From: Phaeobacter sp. CECT 5382
GTDB taxonomy: Bacteria; Pseudomonadota; Alphaproteobacteria; Rhodobacterales; Rhodobacteraceae
NCBI RefSeq assembly: GCF_001457775.1
Contig: NZ_CYSG01000012.1
Location: 1-64,000 of the forward strand
DNA length: 64,000 nt
Reading direction: 5' to 3'
Below the pieces are notes generated by a model. It was not told the DNA's origin and searched no databases. It saw only the letters and a list, made by a program, of their open reading frames with translations. Below are positions 54,424 to 63,883 of this stretch, piece after piece. Position 1 is the stretch's first letter. The number at the start of each line of letters is the position of its first letter. A program made the translations under genes and the position numbers.

Positions 54424-55176
54424 ATGCATCTTGATCGCCTGATTGAAGTTCTGGAAGTGGTTGCCACCGCTGGGCGGCCAGTGACGGCTCGCGAGGTGCA
54501 GCAGGCCACCCGGATCCCAAAACCAACGAGCTATCGTCTGTTGCAGAGCCTGCAGGATCAACGTCTGTTGCAGGCGCAGGGCGGCGATGGCGGCTACGTG
54601 ATTGGTGACCGCCTGATCCGTATCGCCCTTCTGGGGAAATCCGATCTGGATGTATGCCAGGTCGCGGCCCCATTGTTGCAGGGGGCAACGGCCGCCTTCA
54701 ATGAGACGGTGTTTCTGGCCCGGTTCCGTAACAGCCGGGTTGAGCTGATCCATGTGGAAACCCCGCGTGATCCGTCTCGCGCCTATATCCATCCCGGCCT
54801 GGGAGAGCGGCCGCTGCACGCCTGTTCCTGTTCCAAGGCGATTGCCGCCTTTGCGGAACCTGACTTTCAGGATTTCATCCTGCGCCGTGCCATGAGGAAA
54901 TATACCGAGCACACCAAAATCACAGCGGCCCAGCTGCGCCAGGATTTCGACCAGATCCGCGCGCAGGGCTTTGCCGATTGTGATCAGGAGATCGACATCG
55001 GCGTCGCCAGCGTCGCCGCACCAATCATGGTTGGCAATATCGGTGCCTCTTTCAGCGTCGGCGCGGTGGGTCCCATCCGCCGCTTTCAGCCGCAGTATCG
55101 CCGCCAGATCGGCCAGGAACTGACTGTTCTGGCGACAAAAATTAGTGGGGCCATTCAGCTGTGTCCGGCAGCATAA
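54424..55176 (+). CDS. IclR family transcriptional regulator
   Basis: This 250-residue protein has the IclR winged helix (residues 1-60, with RPVTAREVQQATRIPKPTSYRLLQSLQDQ) and a GAF-like effector domain with GLGERPLHACSCSKAIAA and GAVGPIRRFQ. It faces the nag kinase/deacetylase genes, so amino-sugar-responsive repression is likely; a sugar or acid ligand is inferred. The start lies just after a 33-bp palindrome, which fits autoregulation. Confidence 0.9.
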   Translation: MHLDRLIEVLEVVATAGRPVTAREVQQATRIPKPTSYRLLQSLQDQRLLQAQGGDGGYVIGDRLIRIALLGKSDLDVCQVAAPLLQGATAAFNETVFLARFRNSRVELIHVETPRDPSRAYIHPGLGERPLHACSCSKAIAAFAEPDFQDFILRRAMRKYTEHTKITAAQLRQDFDQIRAQGFADCDQEIDIGVASVAAPIMVGNIGASFSVGAVGPIRRFQPQYRRQIGQELTVLATKISGAIQLCPAA

Positions 55177-55314
55177 CTGTCTAGAAATAAATCTTTAATC
55201 ACAATGGAGGGTGCAGAGAATTTTCCCGAATACCGGCCCCGGAGGAGCAGCATATCCACGCTGTCGGGCCCAAGAAAACGTTCAAAGACGTAAGACATTC
55301 AAAGGGAGGAAATA

Positions 55315-56715
55315 ATGAATTTACGACCAGATCCAACATTTCACGCCTCGCCCAAATTGGCGATGCAGGCCCCGGTTGAGAACTACGCCTTCACGGTGAT
55401 GCTCAGCCCTGATGGTTCGCAGTCCGACGGCATTGCGGTTATCGATTTGCAACCAGACTCAAAGACATATGGCGAGATCGTGCATCAGGTGATCGTGCCC
55501 TACAAAGGCGACGAATTTCACCATTTCGGCTGGAACGCCTGTTCCTCGTCGCTGTCGCCTCTGTCGGGTCATGCCTTTTTGGAACGGCGCTATCTGATCG
55601 TGCCGGGCATCCGGTCTTCGCGGATTTACATCATTGATGTGAAGGAACCGCTTGAGGCCAAGATCCACAAGATCATCGAGCCGGAAGAGGTTTTTGAAAA
55701 GACCGGCTATTCGCGTCCCCATACGATCCATTGCGGTCCCGAAGGCATTTATGTCTCGACCCTGGGTGGCGGTGGCGAGGATGGCACAGATGGCCCACCC
55801 GGCATCTTTATCATGGATTGCGAAACTTTTGAGATCATCGGCCGCTACGAGATGGATCGCGGCAAGCAGGACAAGCACTATGATTTTTGGTGGAACCTGC
55901 CGCAGGACTACATGGTGAGTTCGGAATGGGGGCTGCCGCCACAATTTGAGGGCGGTATAGTGCCCGAAGATCTGTTGTCGAACAAATACGGCCATTCCAT
56001 CCATTTCTGGGATCTGCGCGCGCGCAAGAACATCCAGACGATGGATTTTGGGGACAACTATCAGATGGCGCTGGAAATCAGACCGGCCCATGATCCGACC
56101 AAATCCTACGGGTTTTGTGGCGTGGTGGTGGATACCACCAATCTGCAGGGAGCGATCTTTACCTGGTGGCGCGATGACGATGGTACATGGCAGTCGAAAA
56201 AAACCATCACCATCGATCCGCGCCCGGAAGAGGCGGACAACCTGCCCGACCTGCTGAAAGGATTTGGTGCGGTGCCGCCACTGGTCACCGATATCGATCT
56301 CAGTCTGGACGACCGGTTTCTCTATGTGGCTTGCTGGGGGCTGGGAGAGATGCATCAATACGATGTCACTGATCCGATGAACCCCAAACTGGCGGGTAAG
56401 GTGGAGCTTGGCGGTATTGCCCGGGGCACCAAACACCCCAATGGCAATGGGTTTGCCTATGGGCCACAGATGGTCGAGATCAGTCGCGACGGTAAGCGAG
56501 TCTACTGGACCAACTCGCTCTATTCCAGCTGGGATGATCAGTTCTATCCGGGCGACAGTGGTGGGCAGATGGTGATGGCCAATGTTGGCGCGGATGGCGG
56601 GCTCAAGCTTGATCCGGATTTCTACGTCGATTTTCCCAAAGGCTATCGCAGCCATCAGATCCGGCTGGAGGGCGGCGACTGTTCGACAGACAGTTTCTGC
56701 TACCCCTCGGTCTAG
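55315..56715 (+). CDS. mtoX: Selenium-binding protein 56 family, probable methanethiol oxidase
   Basis: The 466-residue protein is a clear SBP56 homologue. Conserved elements include HHFGWNACSSSLSP, RPHTIHCGPEGIYVSTLGG, FWWNLPQDYMVSSEWG, YGHSIHFWDLR and the C-terminal HQIRLEGGDCSTDSFCYPSV. In bacteria this family oxidises methanethiol to formaldehyde, H2S and H2O2 using copper. Characterised bacterial enzymes are, as I recall, periplasmic, but this N-terminus (MNLRPDPTFHASPKLAM) has no obvious signal. AGGGAGGAAATA precedes the ATG. A membrane-protein gene follows at once in the same operon. Confidence 0.88.
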   Translation: MNLRPDPTFHASPKLAMQAPVENYAFTVMLSPDGSQSDGIAVIDLQPDSKTYGEIVHQVIVPYKGDEFHHFGWNACSSSLSPLSGHAFLERRYLIVPGIRSSRIYIIDVKEPLEAKIHKIIEPEEVFEKTGYSRPHTIHCGPEGIYVSTLGGGGEDGTDGPPGIFIMDCETFEIIGRYEMDRGKQDKHYDFWWNLPQDYMVSSEWGLPPQFEGGIVPEDLLSNKYGHSIHFWDLRARKNIQTMDFGDNYQMALEIRPAHDPTKSYGFCGVVVDTTNLQGAIFTWWRDDDGTWQSKKTITIDPRPEEADNLPDLLKGFGAVPPLVTDIDLSLDDRFLYVACWGLGEMHQYDVTDPMNPKLAGKVELGGIARGTKHPNGNGFAYGPQMVEISRDGKRVYWTNSLYSSWDDQFYPGDSGGQMVMANVGADGGLKLDPDFYVDFPKGYRSHQIRLEGGDCSTDSFCYPSV

Positions 56716-56730
56716 AGGGAGGTCGCCTGA

Positions 56731-57402
56731 ATGGACGTTGGCGGTCTTTCGGAGGCGGCCCTCTGGGGGGCCGTCATCCTATCCGGCATCTATCACGGGG
56801 TGAACCCGGGCATGGGCTGGCCGCTTGCGGTTTCAGCCGCTTTGATGGAGCAGCGCGGGTTGGCGCTGCTGCGCGCCTTTGGACTGTTGGCGCTGGGGCA
56901 TTTCCTGGCGATGCTGGCGATCCTGCTGCCCTTTTCGCTGATGATCGTTCTGGTGCAATGGCAGATAGAGATTCGGGTGGTGGCCGGGGCGACGGTGATC
57001 GCCATGGGGTTGTATTTGCTGATCAATCGAAAGCATCCGCGCATTCTGGCACGGGTACATCCGGCGCGGTTGGCGCTCTGGTCGTTTTTGGCGGCCATGG
57101 CGCATGGGGCCGGGCTGATGCTGGTGCCAATTTTCCTGGGTCTTTGTGCCATCGACCCTGCCGAGACCGGACATCTGGCGGCCCAGAGCCTGATGGCAGG
57201 AAACTTGCCGACCGCCCTTTGGGTCGCCGTGGCGCATACGGCTGCGATGACCCTAGCTGGCGGCAGCGTGGCTCTTGCGATCTATCTCTGGCTGGGGCTC
57301 AAGTTTCTGTCCAGAACTTGGTTCAATCTTGATCTTGCCTGGGCCATGAGCCTGGTGTTGGTCGGGGCGTTTGGGATCACTTCGGCGCTTGGGCATGGCT
57401 AG
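56731..57402 (+). CDS. Polytopic membrane protein, partner of the methanethiol oxidase gene
   Basis: The 223-residue protein has about six membrane helices and conserved-looking histidines in IYHGVNPGMGWPLAV, LALGHFLAML and AAMAHGAGLML. The H-x-x-x-P-type pattern recalls NicO/UreH/HupE-like metal permeases, so a role in copper or nickel handling is plausible, but I do not recognise a named family. GGGAGG precedes the ATG, 15 bases after the mtoX stop. Co-transcription suggests it supplies metal to, or exports a product of, the oxidase. Confidence 0.75.
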   Translation: MDVGGLSEAALWGAVILSGIYHGVNPGMGWPLAVSAALMEQRGLALLRAFGLLALGHFLAMLAILLPFSLMIVLVQWQIEIRVVAGATVIAMGLYLLINRKHPRILARVHPARLALWSFLAAMAHGAGLMLVPIFLGLCAIDPAETGHLAAQSLMAGNLPTALWVAVAHTAAMTLAGGSVALAIYLWLGLKFLSRTWFNLDLAWAMSLVLVGAFGITSALGHG

Positions 57403-57434
57403 GCATGCGCCCGGAATTAGGTGGGTGCCCTGAA

Positions 57435-58361
57435 CTACATTTCAGCGGCCCAGGGCGGGTTTGCTCCGGCCCTGGAAACCGTGACCGCAGCAGCTCGCGC
57501 AGCATGCTCAAGCGCCTCTTGCAGTTGTGCAGGCGACAAAAAGGGCAATTTGGCTTTATGTAATTGGCCAAACTCTGACAGCATGGCCAGCAGTCCTGCA
57601 TTGAAGGTGTCCCCGGCGCCGACGGTGTCGGTGACTTCGACAGGTGTTGCGGCGACATGCACCTGGGTGCCATCAGCCAGATAACCGCTGGCGCCCTCGC
57701 GACCGCAGGTCAGGATCATGACCGATGGCCCCATGTCCTGAATGGTTTCGACCTTTTCACGCCGGGACAGCGGAGCGGGCAGGAGCCAGGCCAGATCTTC
57801 GTCGGAGAGTTTCACGATATCCGCCTGCTGCATCATGCGCGCCAATCGAGCCCGGTAGAGGGCGGCGTCACGGATGAAACCGGGGCGGATATTCGGATCG
57901 ATCATGACGGCCCTGTCATGACCGTCCCGTTCCAAAAGGGCCACGTAGGTCTCGGCCCCCGGCTCGCAGACAAGGCTGATCCCCCCGAAAAAGAGCGCGG
58001 ATACCTCTGGCGGCAGGGGGTGCAGGGCGTCTGGTGTCAGCATTCGCCCGGCTGAGTTTTCGTCAAAAAAGCTGTAGTTGGCCTGCCCGTCGACCAGTTG
58101 CACGAAGGCCAGTGTCGAGGGGCGGTCGGATGTGATGATGAGAGATGTGTCCACATGACTGGCCTTGAGAGCGGTACTGAGCTGTTGCCCGAACATGTCG
58201 CGCGACAGGCCGGTCAGCATCCCGGTGCGCGCACCAAGCCGCCCGAGTGCGATAGCCGTGTTGAAGACCGCACCACCTGTATGGGGCACGAACCCCGCCT
58301 GCCCGGACAGGGTCGGGCCGGGGATCATATCGATCAGCGCTTCGCCGCAACACAGGATCAT
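57435..58361 (-). CDS. PfkB family carbohydrate kinase, fructokinase-like
   Basis: The 308-residue protein is a ribokinase/PfkB-fold kinase with motif 1 GGAVFNTAIALGRLGART and motif 2 DTVGAGDTFNAGLLAML, the Asp of which is the catalytic base. MILCCGEALIDMIPGP resembles fructokinases, so it probably phosphorylates fructose at C6 position. The start at ATG 58361 follows AAGGAA; seven codons upstream are also open. It stands alone, convergent with the membrane-protein gene, with no sugar transporter beside it. Confidence 0.85.
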   Translation of the reverse strand: MILCCGEALIDMIPGPTLSGQAGFVPHTGGAVFNTAIALGRLGARTGMLTGLSRDMFGQQLSTALKASHVDTSLIITSDRPSTLAFVQLVDGQANYSFFDENSAGRMLTPDALHPLPPEVSALFFGGISLVCEPGAETYVALLERDGHDRAVMIDPNIRPGFIRDAALYRARLARMMQQADIVKLSDEDLAWLLPAPLSRREKVETIQDMGPSVMILTCGREGASGYLADGTQVHVAATPVEVTDTVGAGDTFNAGLLAMLSEFGQLHKAKLPFLSPAQLQEALEHAARAAAVTVSRAGANPPWAAEM

Positions 58362-58743
58362 AGAATTTTCCTTTCCCAGCACGGTCTACTTTCGCAGTCC
58401 GGTTTCACGGTCAAACTGAATGTATCAATGCTTTCTCGGGAGAAAAGTTCACTGAGCGCCCTTTCGGCGAGGGGTGTTATTTCTGCCTTTGTGATGACCT
58501 CGGCCATCCACGTAGGAAATCAGATGCCGCAGAGCTTGCTCGTCGAGATGTACCAGATGAGACAGCTTGGAAAGCTGCAACGCCTTTAGATTGTTCATAA
58601 TTTCCTGGGTGCGCAGTTTTCTGGCTGAATGAAGTGTGCAATGCAACATCCTGATCTGAAAAGTTGCGCCAAGCAGAGCACCCGGTCAGGCGCATAAGCT
58701 GGTTATTCAGGCCAAGCGTGATTTTTTATCTGAGGAGAAGTAG
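58362..58743. other. Intergenic stretch upstream of the fructokinase, with one small ORF candidate
   Basis: This 382-base stretch separates the kinase start from the tRNA. Apart from the small leftward frame listed separately there is no gene signal. It should contain the kinase promoter and, on the tRNA side, AT-rich sequence beyond the tRNA 3' end. Confidence 0.4.
58449..58598 (-). CDS. Possible small protein of 49 residues
   Basis: The leftward frame starts at ATG 58598, with AGGA at a good distance upstream. It encodes a Leu-rich helix (NNLKALQLSKLSHLVHLDEQ) followed by a basic tail with GRGHHKGRNNTPRRKG. No family was recognised. Amphipathic helix plus basic tail is compatible with a small nucleic-acid- or membrane-associated protein, but chance occurrence is possible. 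Confidence 0.3.
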   Translation of the reverse strand: MNNLKALQLSKLSHLVHLDEQALRHLISYVDGRGHHKGRNNTPRRKGAQ

Positions 58744-58820
58744 TGGTGGCGGTACAGGGACTTGAACCCCGGACACGCGGATTATGATTCCGCTGCTCTA
58801 ACCAACTGAGCTATACCGCC
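58744..58820 (-). tRNA. tRNA with CAU anticodon, probably elongator tRNA-Met
   Basis: On the minus strand a full 77-base cloverleaf can be drawn: acceptor GGCGGTA with TACCGCC, D-arm with AGCTCAGTTGGTTAGAGC, anticodon stem GCGGA/TCCGC around loop ATCATAA (anticodon CAT), T-arm with GGTTCAAGTCC, discriminator A and encoded CCA. The first stem pair is G-C and the anticodon arm does not have the three G-C pairs of initiators, so it is not tRNA-fMet. An Ile tRNA with lysidine-modified CAU is the alternative. Confidence 0.92.
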
Positions 58821-58947
58821 ACGGTCTGTGAGGGGCGATTTACGGAATGGCGCCTCTGGGGTCAAGATGGAAATGCAGAAGAATTCGGTTTTCCGGAAAT
58901 TTTTTTCACCGCACTAAGATTTACGGTGTCTTGTCAGGGGCTTGTTT

Positions 58948-59910
58948 TCATGTGGGCAGATTTTCCAATGTGTCGCGTATGAAGCTCTCACAGATATCGG
59001 GGGCGTTGATCGGCAACATGTGTCCCCGCCCAGGCACGATCTGGCAGGGCAGGCCAAAGGCCTCCATTACATGCCCCTGGGCCTTGGCGTCGAGAATCGC
59101 ATCTGCGTCGCCAAAGAGCACGCGACCTGGTGTTTTCAGCTCTTGGGCGTAGCGGGCTGCCTGCTGATCAATGGCGGGATACAGGAACGAGGCATCGGCA
59201 GAGGCTGCAACAAAGCTTTGCGGTCTGAGCCCGAGCGCACCACCGGCCTTGATCAGGAAATCATCGGGACAGAGCTCGGGAGCGAAGATCTGGTTCAGCA
59301 CTGAGGCCGCCGTGCGCTGCGCGGTGGGCACGGCCACTGTCTGCGCCATCAAGTGACGCATGAGGCTGGAATGCACGATCAGCCCCTTGAAAGCATCCGC
59401 TCCCTGCGGCGAGGGGTGGGTAAGTGGCGCAAGGAGGGCCAGCCCGCGAATTTTTTCCGGCGCTTGCAAGGCCATGGCAAGGGCAACAGCCCCGCCCAGC
59501 GAATGTCCGACCAGCAGCGGATTAGCGATGCCAAGCTGATCGAGGCAGTCCAGCAGCGCCTGTGCCTGCTCTGGCAGGCGGGCCATGCTGTCGCTGGGCC
59601 GGGTGGAATAGCCACAGCCGGGCCGGTCCAGGGCAATGATGCGATAGTCCTGCGCCAGTCGCCCCGTTAGGGCATAGGTGAAATGCTGCAGCTGACCGCT
59701 CAAGCCGTGGATCATCACCAAAGGCTGTGCGTCGCGCGGGCCAATGTCGATGTAGTGGATCCGGCCGCGTGCAGTGTCGCAGAACTGTCCCGTCGGCGGC
59801 ACCAGTGCTGCGGCTTCGCGGGCGAGTTTGCGGGTTTTGATATGCGCAGCCCCAAGAAGCGCCGCCGGGGCGGCAAGAGCCATAAGGGCAAGACTGCTGA
59901 GGGCGGACAT
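58948..59910 (-). CDS. Alpha/beta hydrolase
   Basis: The 320-residue protein has an N-terminal hydrophobic anchor or signal (SLALMALAAPAALLGAAH) and an alpha/beta-hydrolase domain: oxyanion HGLSG, nucleophile Ser in VGHSLGGAVALAM, Asp in LFGDADAIL and His in GRGHMLPIN. It is probably an esterase or lipase-like enzyme facing the periplasm or membrane; the substrate is unknown. It lies between the tRNA and paaX, with the same orientation as paaX and paaZ, so it may be transcribed with the phenylacetate genes. Confidence 0.85.
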   Translation of the reverse strand: MSALSSLALMALAAPAALLGAAHIKTRKLAREAAALVPPTGQFCDTARGRIHYIDIGPRDAQPLVMIHGLSGQLQHFTYALTGRLAQDYRIIALDRPGCGYSTRPSDSMARLPEQAQALLDCLDQLGIANPLLVGHSLGGAVALAMALQAPEKIRGLALLAPLTHPSPQGADAFKGLIVHSSLMRHLMAQTVAVPTAQRTAASVLNQIFAPELCPDDFLIKAGGALGLRPQSFVAASADASFLYPAIDQQAARYAQELKTPGRVLFGDADAILDAKAQGHVMEAFGLPCQIVPGRGHMLPINAPDICESFIRDTLENLPT

Positions 59911-59937
59911 GACATACTCCGATAAGCTTTGATTTCC

Positions 59938-60762
59938 CTAGTTGCCGGTCGCAAGGTCCAGGGCAGGCGGGCTGGGCTGTGGCAGGGTGTCCAGCAGTTG
60001 GAAAACACGGGCGCGACAGGCCTCACCGAGCCAGTCGTCGGGGTGAAAACTCTCTGGCAGATCGGGGTGCCGCAGGGCAATGCGACGCCAGTGATGCACG
60101 ATCAGGGTGCGCAGGGTCGCGATTTGCACCGGCGTGATTTCAGTCGCTGACCTCAGCGCGGGGGCAATTGTGGTCAGGGCCTGTTCAAGGTTGCGACAGG
60201 ATTGCACGAGATCGCCGGGAAACAGCCGTGACTGGAGCCAGCGCGGGGCTTTCAGATCTGAAGCCGTGACCACCAACAGATCCTCAAAAGCCCGTGCAGC
60301 GCTGCTACCTCCACTGCCCTGACCCAGTGCTGTGGTGCGGTTTATCGAGGTGTACTGCGGCAAAAGAAGTGCATCTTCGAGCGCGCTTTGCCCACTGCCG
60401 TCTTCGGCAATCAACAGATGCCAGGCCTGTGTTGCAGGGGCACTGCGGGCATAGATTCGCGGGGTGACGGCGGCGGATTGGCTGCGGCCGAATTTGGTCA
60501 GATAATGCACTGAGACGCGGCCGGAGCGGGCGCTTTCAATCCAGCCATCCTTGCGCAGCCGGTGCAGCGCCACGCGGATGGCTTCGGGTTTGATCCCCAT
60601 CGGTGTGATGATGCGGGTCAGCGCCCCACCGCTGATTTGGTCACCCGGCTTTTGCGCCAGATCGCCAAACAGCGATACGATGATCGACCAGACCCGCAGA
60701 TTCTGCGGGTCGTTCAGTTGGGCGATACTGTCTTTGAACCAGTCTGGGGCGTCATGTGTCAT
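59938..60762 (-). CDS. paaX: PaaX family transcriptional regulator
   Basis: The 274-residue protein resembles PaaX, the phenylacetyl-CoA-responsive repressor, with an N-terminal winged helix (SLFGDLAQKPGDQISGGALTR, then GIKPEAIRVALHRLRKDGWI), a central domain and a C-terminal segment. It should repress paa genes until phenylacetyl-CoA accumulates. It follows paaZ by 70 bases on the same strand and precedes the hydrolase gene by 27. Confidence 0.88.
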   Translation of the reverse strand: MTHDAPDWFKDSIAQLNDPQNLRVWSIIVSLFGDLAQKPGDQISGGALTRIITPMGIKPEAIRVALHRLRKDGWIESARSGRVSVHYLTKFGRSQSAAVTPRIYARSAPATQAWHLLIAEDGSGQSALEDALLLPQYTSINRTTALGQGSGGSSAARAFEDLLVVTASDLKAPRWLQSRLFPGDLVQSCRNLEQALTTIAPALRSATEITPVQIATLRTLIVHHWRRIALRHPDLPESFHPDDWLGEACRARVFQLLDTLPQPSPPALDLATGN

Positions 60763-60832
60763 AGCTCCAGAATAGGCCGGGCGGACTGGATAGACCAGCC
60801 CGCCCGGATAAAGATCTTTGCAATATATGCCT

Positions 60833-62863
60833 TTAGAAGGCGTTCATGGTCAGAAGTTCGTATTCCGCAACCTTTTCATCATCCTGATTGGTCAGGGTGA
60901 CATGCCAGCGCACCTCGCCGTATTCTTCGTTGCGCGGCGTCTTTTTCTTTACGCTCAGGCGCACCTTGATGCTGTCGCCAGCCGAAACCGGCTTCATGAA
61001 GCGCAGGTTGTCCAGGCCGGTATTGGCCAGCACAGGACCCTCATTAGGTTCCACAAACAGACCAGCCGCAAAGGACAGCAGCAGATAGCCATGCGCTACC
61101 CGACCGGGGAAGAAGGGGTTCCGCTTGGCGGCGGCGTCATCCATGTGGGCATAGAAAGTATCGCCGGTGAACGTGGCAAAATGCTCGATATCTTCCAGCG
61201 TCACCTCGCGCGAGGGACTGTTGAGGGTCTCGCCAATCGCCAGCTCGCCGTATTTGCGGGTGAAGGGATGCGCCGGAGCCGGGATTTCAGTGCCGCCGGG
61301 GACCCATTGTTCGCCGATGGCGGCCAGAATGTCGGGGCTGCCCTGAATGGCGGTACGCTGCATATAGTGTTTTACACCGCGCACGCCGCCCAGCTCTTCG
61401 CCACCGCCGGCACGACCGGGGCCACCATGCACCATATGGGGCAGGGGTGAGCCATGCCCGGTGCTTTCCTTCATTGAGGCGCGGTTGTTGAAATAAATCC
61501 GCCCGTGATAGGCACCGGATCCCAGCGCAACCTCGCGGGCCACTGCTGGATCATTGGTGATGCAAGACGCCACCAGCGAGCCCTCGCCGCGATTGGCCAG
61601 TGCCACGGCATGGTCCAGATCGCGGTAGCCCATCACGGTGGAGACGGGGCCAAAGGCTTCGGTGTCATGTACGCGCTTGGCGGCGTCGGGGTTTTCACAG
61701 TGGAACAGCATCGGCGGCACAAAGGCGCCTTTTTCGGCATCGGCACCCTCAACCGCAAAATCATCAGGGTTGCCGTAGACGCGGGTGGCCTCAGTCGCGA
61801 GGATCGCGGCCTTTTCCAACACGTCGCGTTTTTGACTGCTCGAGACCAGCGCGCCCATGCGGGTGCTTTCCAGGCGTGGATCGCCGATTGTGGTCTTGGC
61901 CAGGCGTGCCGACAGGGCTTCGATTACGGCTTCGGTCTGGGCTTCTGGCGTGATGATGCGACGTACCGCGGTACATTTCTGACCCGCTTTGGTGGTCATC
62001 TCGCGGCTGACTTCTTTGATGAACAGGTCAAATTCCGGCGTGCCGGGAATGGCGTCGGGGCCCAGGATCGACGCGTTCAGGCTGTCCTGTTCCGCCACAA
62101 AGCGGATGGAGTTTTCCAGAATCACCGGGTTCTGGCGCAGTTTCAGCGCGGTCTGCGCCGAGCCGGTAAAGCTGACAATATCCTGCATGGTGAGGTGATC
62201 CAGCATATCGCCCAGACCACCTGAAACCAGCTGCAATGCACCTGCGGGCAGAATGCCGCTGTCGAGCATCAGCCGCACAGCCAGCTCGGTCACATAGCAG
62301 GTGGCGGTGGCGGGTTTGACGATAGCAGGCACACCGGCCAACAGGGTTGGGGCGAGCTTTTCCAACATACCCCAAACCGGAAAGTTGAAGGCATTGATAT
62401 GCACCGCAACACCCTGCAAAGGCGTGCAGATATGCTGACCCAGGAAGGTTCCGTTGCGCGACAGCTGTTCGACCTCGCCATCAAGGTAGACCTTGGCATC
62501 AGGCATTTCACGACGGCCTTTGGAGGCAAAGACAAACATGGTGCCGATGCCGCCGTCGATATCGATCATATGGTCCGCTTGGGTGGCGCCGGTCTCAAAG
62601 CTGAGATCATAGAGCGCCTGTTTGTGTTCATTCAGATGCGCCGACAACGCCTTGAGCATACGGGCGCGGTCATGAAACGTCAGTGCACGCAGGGCGGGGC
62701 CGCCTACGTCGCGGGCATAAGACAGCATGGCCTGCACATCCAGCGCGTCATTGCCGGCCTGCGCCAGTGGAGCACCGGTGACGGCGCTGGCGATATTGCG
62801 GGCGCCGGCACCCGGGGCGATCCATTGACCGGCGGCAAAACTCGATACGTCTAGAAGGCTCAT
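60833..62863 (-). CDS. paaZ: PaaZ, bifunctional oxepin-CoA hydrolase/semialdehyde dehydrogenase
   Basis: The 676-residue protein has both PaaZ parts. Residues 1-530 form an aldehyde dehydrogenase with Glu258 (FVAEQDSLN) and Cys297 ([10 protein letters not shown]), close to E. coli numbering (256 and 295). Residues 540-676 are a MaoC-like hydratase with [19 protein letters not shown] and [11 protein letters not shown]. It opens the oxepin-CoA ring and oxidises the resulting aldehyde to 3-oxo-5,6-dehydrosuberyl-CoA in phenylacetate breakdown. It is divergent from paaG, and its start is preceded by a region with a TetR-type palindrome. Confidence 0.95.
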   Translation of the reverse strand: MSLLDVSSFAAGQWIAPGAGARNIASAVTGAPLAQAGNDALDVQAMLSYARDVGGPALRALTFHDRARMLKALSAHLNEHKQALYDLSFETGATQADHMIDIDGGIGTMFVFASKGRREMPDAKVYLDGEVEQLSRNGTFLGQHICTPLQGVAVHINAFNFPVWGMLEKLAPTLLAGVPAIVKPATATCYVTELAVRLMLDSGILPAGALQLVSGGLGDMLDHLTMQDIVSFTGSAQTALKLRQNPVILENSIRFVAEQDSLNASILGPDAIPGTPEFDLFIKEVSREMTTKAGQKCTAVRRIITPEAQTEAVIEALSARLAKTTIGDPRLESTRMGALVSSSQKRDVLEKAAILATEATRVYGNPDDFAVEGADAEKGAFVPPMLFHCENPDAAKRVHDTEAFGPVSTVMGYRDLDHAVALANRGEGSLVASCITNDPAVAREVALGSGAYHGRIYFNNRASMKESTGHGSPLPHMVHGGPGRAGGGEELGGVRGVKHYMQRTAIQGSPDILAAIGEQWVPGGTEIPAPAHPFTRKYGELAIGETLNSPSREVTLEDIEHFATFTGDTFYAHMDDAAAKRNPFFPGRVAHGYLLLSFAAGLFVEPNEGPVLANTGLDNLRFMKPVSAGDSIKVRLSVKKKTPRNEEYGEVRWHVTLTNQDDEKVAEYELLTMNAF

Positions 62864-62958
62864 GCTCTGTCCTTTTCATCCTGTGGCTGAGGCCTGGTCC
62901 TCCGTGGTGAGACGACTCGCCGCGCTGGGGCCTCAAATTCGTATTCAATGATATATTG

Positions 62959-62972
62959 ACCGACCAGTCGGT
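62959..62972. promoter_or_regulatory. TetR-type operator candidate in the paaZ-paaG divergent region
   Basis: ACCGAC-CA-GTCGGT is a perfect 6-bp-arm palindrome in the 224-base gap between the divergent paaZ and paaG genes. This form is typical for TetR-family regulators such as PaaR-type repressors of phenylacetate genes. The adjacent AT-rich sequence fits a promoter. Confidence 0.6.
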
Positions 62973-63087
62973 TTATGCAAGAAATTTGTCAACGGAGTTT
63001 TGCAGGGAAGTTTTGCAGGCCGCTTGTTTCTGACTGGTAGTTTCAGGCAGGCGGGCTGCCAGACGGGACTGCACGAGGGAGAGAAAG

Positions 63088-63873
63088 ATGTCCGATTCAA
63101 TTCTGGTCGCGGATCACAGCACTTGGGTAGAGATCACCCTGAACCGGCCGGATCGGCTCAACAGCTTTAATGATGAAATGCACTATGCCCTGCGCAGCGC
63201 TATCGAAGCTGCCCGCGATGGTGGTGCTCGGGCGATCCTGTTGACAGGTGCGGGCCGGGGCTTTTGTGCGGGGCAGGATCTGGGCGACCGCGACCCCAGC
63301 AAAATGGACGGTCCACCCGATCTCGGCAATACCGTGCGGACCTTCTATGCACCCCTGGTCAATCTGATCCGCTCGTTGGAGTTTCCAGTGATCTGCGCCG
63401 TCAATGGCGTGGCCGCCGGGGCAGGCGCCAATATCGCGCTGGCCTGTGATATGGTTTTTGCCGCCGAGAGCGCCAAATTTATCCAGTCTTTCTCAAAGGT
63501 TGGCCTGATCCCCGACACCGGTGGCAGCTGGCATTTGCCGCGCCTCTTGGGCGAAGCCCGCGCCAAAGGCCTGGCCTTTACCGCACAGCCGCTGCTTGCC
63601 AAACAGGCCGAAGACTGGGGTTTGATCTGGAAAGCCGTGCCGGATGCCGACCTGATGGAGACCGCCCGCGCAATGGCAGAGCAGCTGGGCAATGGTCCAA
63701 CGCTGGGTCTGGGGCTGAGCAAACACTGCATTCAGGACGCAGCTGTCGCCACGTTGCATGATCATCTGGAACAAGAGGCCGACGCGATGAAGACCTGCGG
63801 CGAAAGCGCTGATTATGCCGAAGGGGTTGCCTCCTTCCTGGAGAAACGCGCGCCAAAGTTCCAAGGTAAATGA
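63088..63873 (+). CDS. paaG: PaaG, 2-(1,2-epoxy-1,2-dihydrophenyl)acetyl-CoA isomerase
   Basis: The 261-residue protein is a crotonase-fold enzyme with oxyanion-hole motifs GAGRGFCAGQDLGDRD and NGVAAGAGANIALACD. In the phenylacetate pathway PaaG isomerises the ring-epoxide CoA ester to the oxepin form that PaaZ opens. GGGAGA lies upstream of the ATG. It is followed 10 bases later by the start of paaI, so at least these two genes are in one operon that continues beyond the window. Confidence 0.92.
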   Translation: MSDSILVADHSTWVEITLNRPDRLNSFNDEMHYALRSAIEAARDGGARAILLTGAGRGFCAGQDLGDRDPSKMDGPPDLGNTVRTFYAPLVNLIRSLEFPVICAVNGVAAGAGANIALACDMVFAAESAKFIQSFSKVGLIPDTGGSWHLPRLLGEARAKGLAFTAQPLLAKQAEDWGLIWKAVPDADLMETARAMAEQLGNGPTLGLGLSKHCIQDAAVATLHDHLEQEADAMKTCGESADYAEGVASFLEKRAPKFQGK

Positions 63874-63883
63874 GACTGGGCAA

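Noticed and set aside
58744-58820. Initiator tRNA-fMet
   Set aside because: The acceptor end pairs G-C at position 1 and the anticodon stem lacks the three G-C pairs of initiators.
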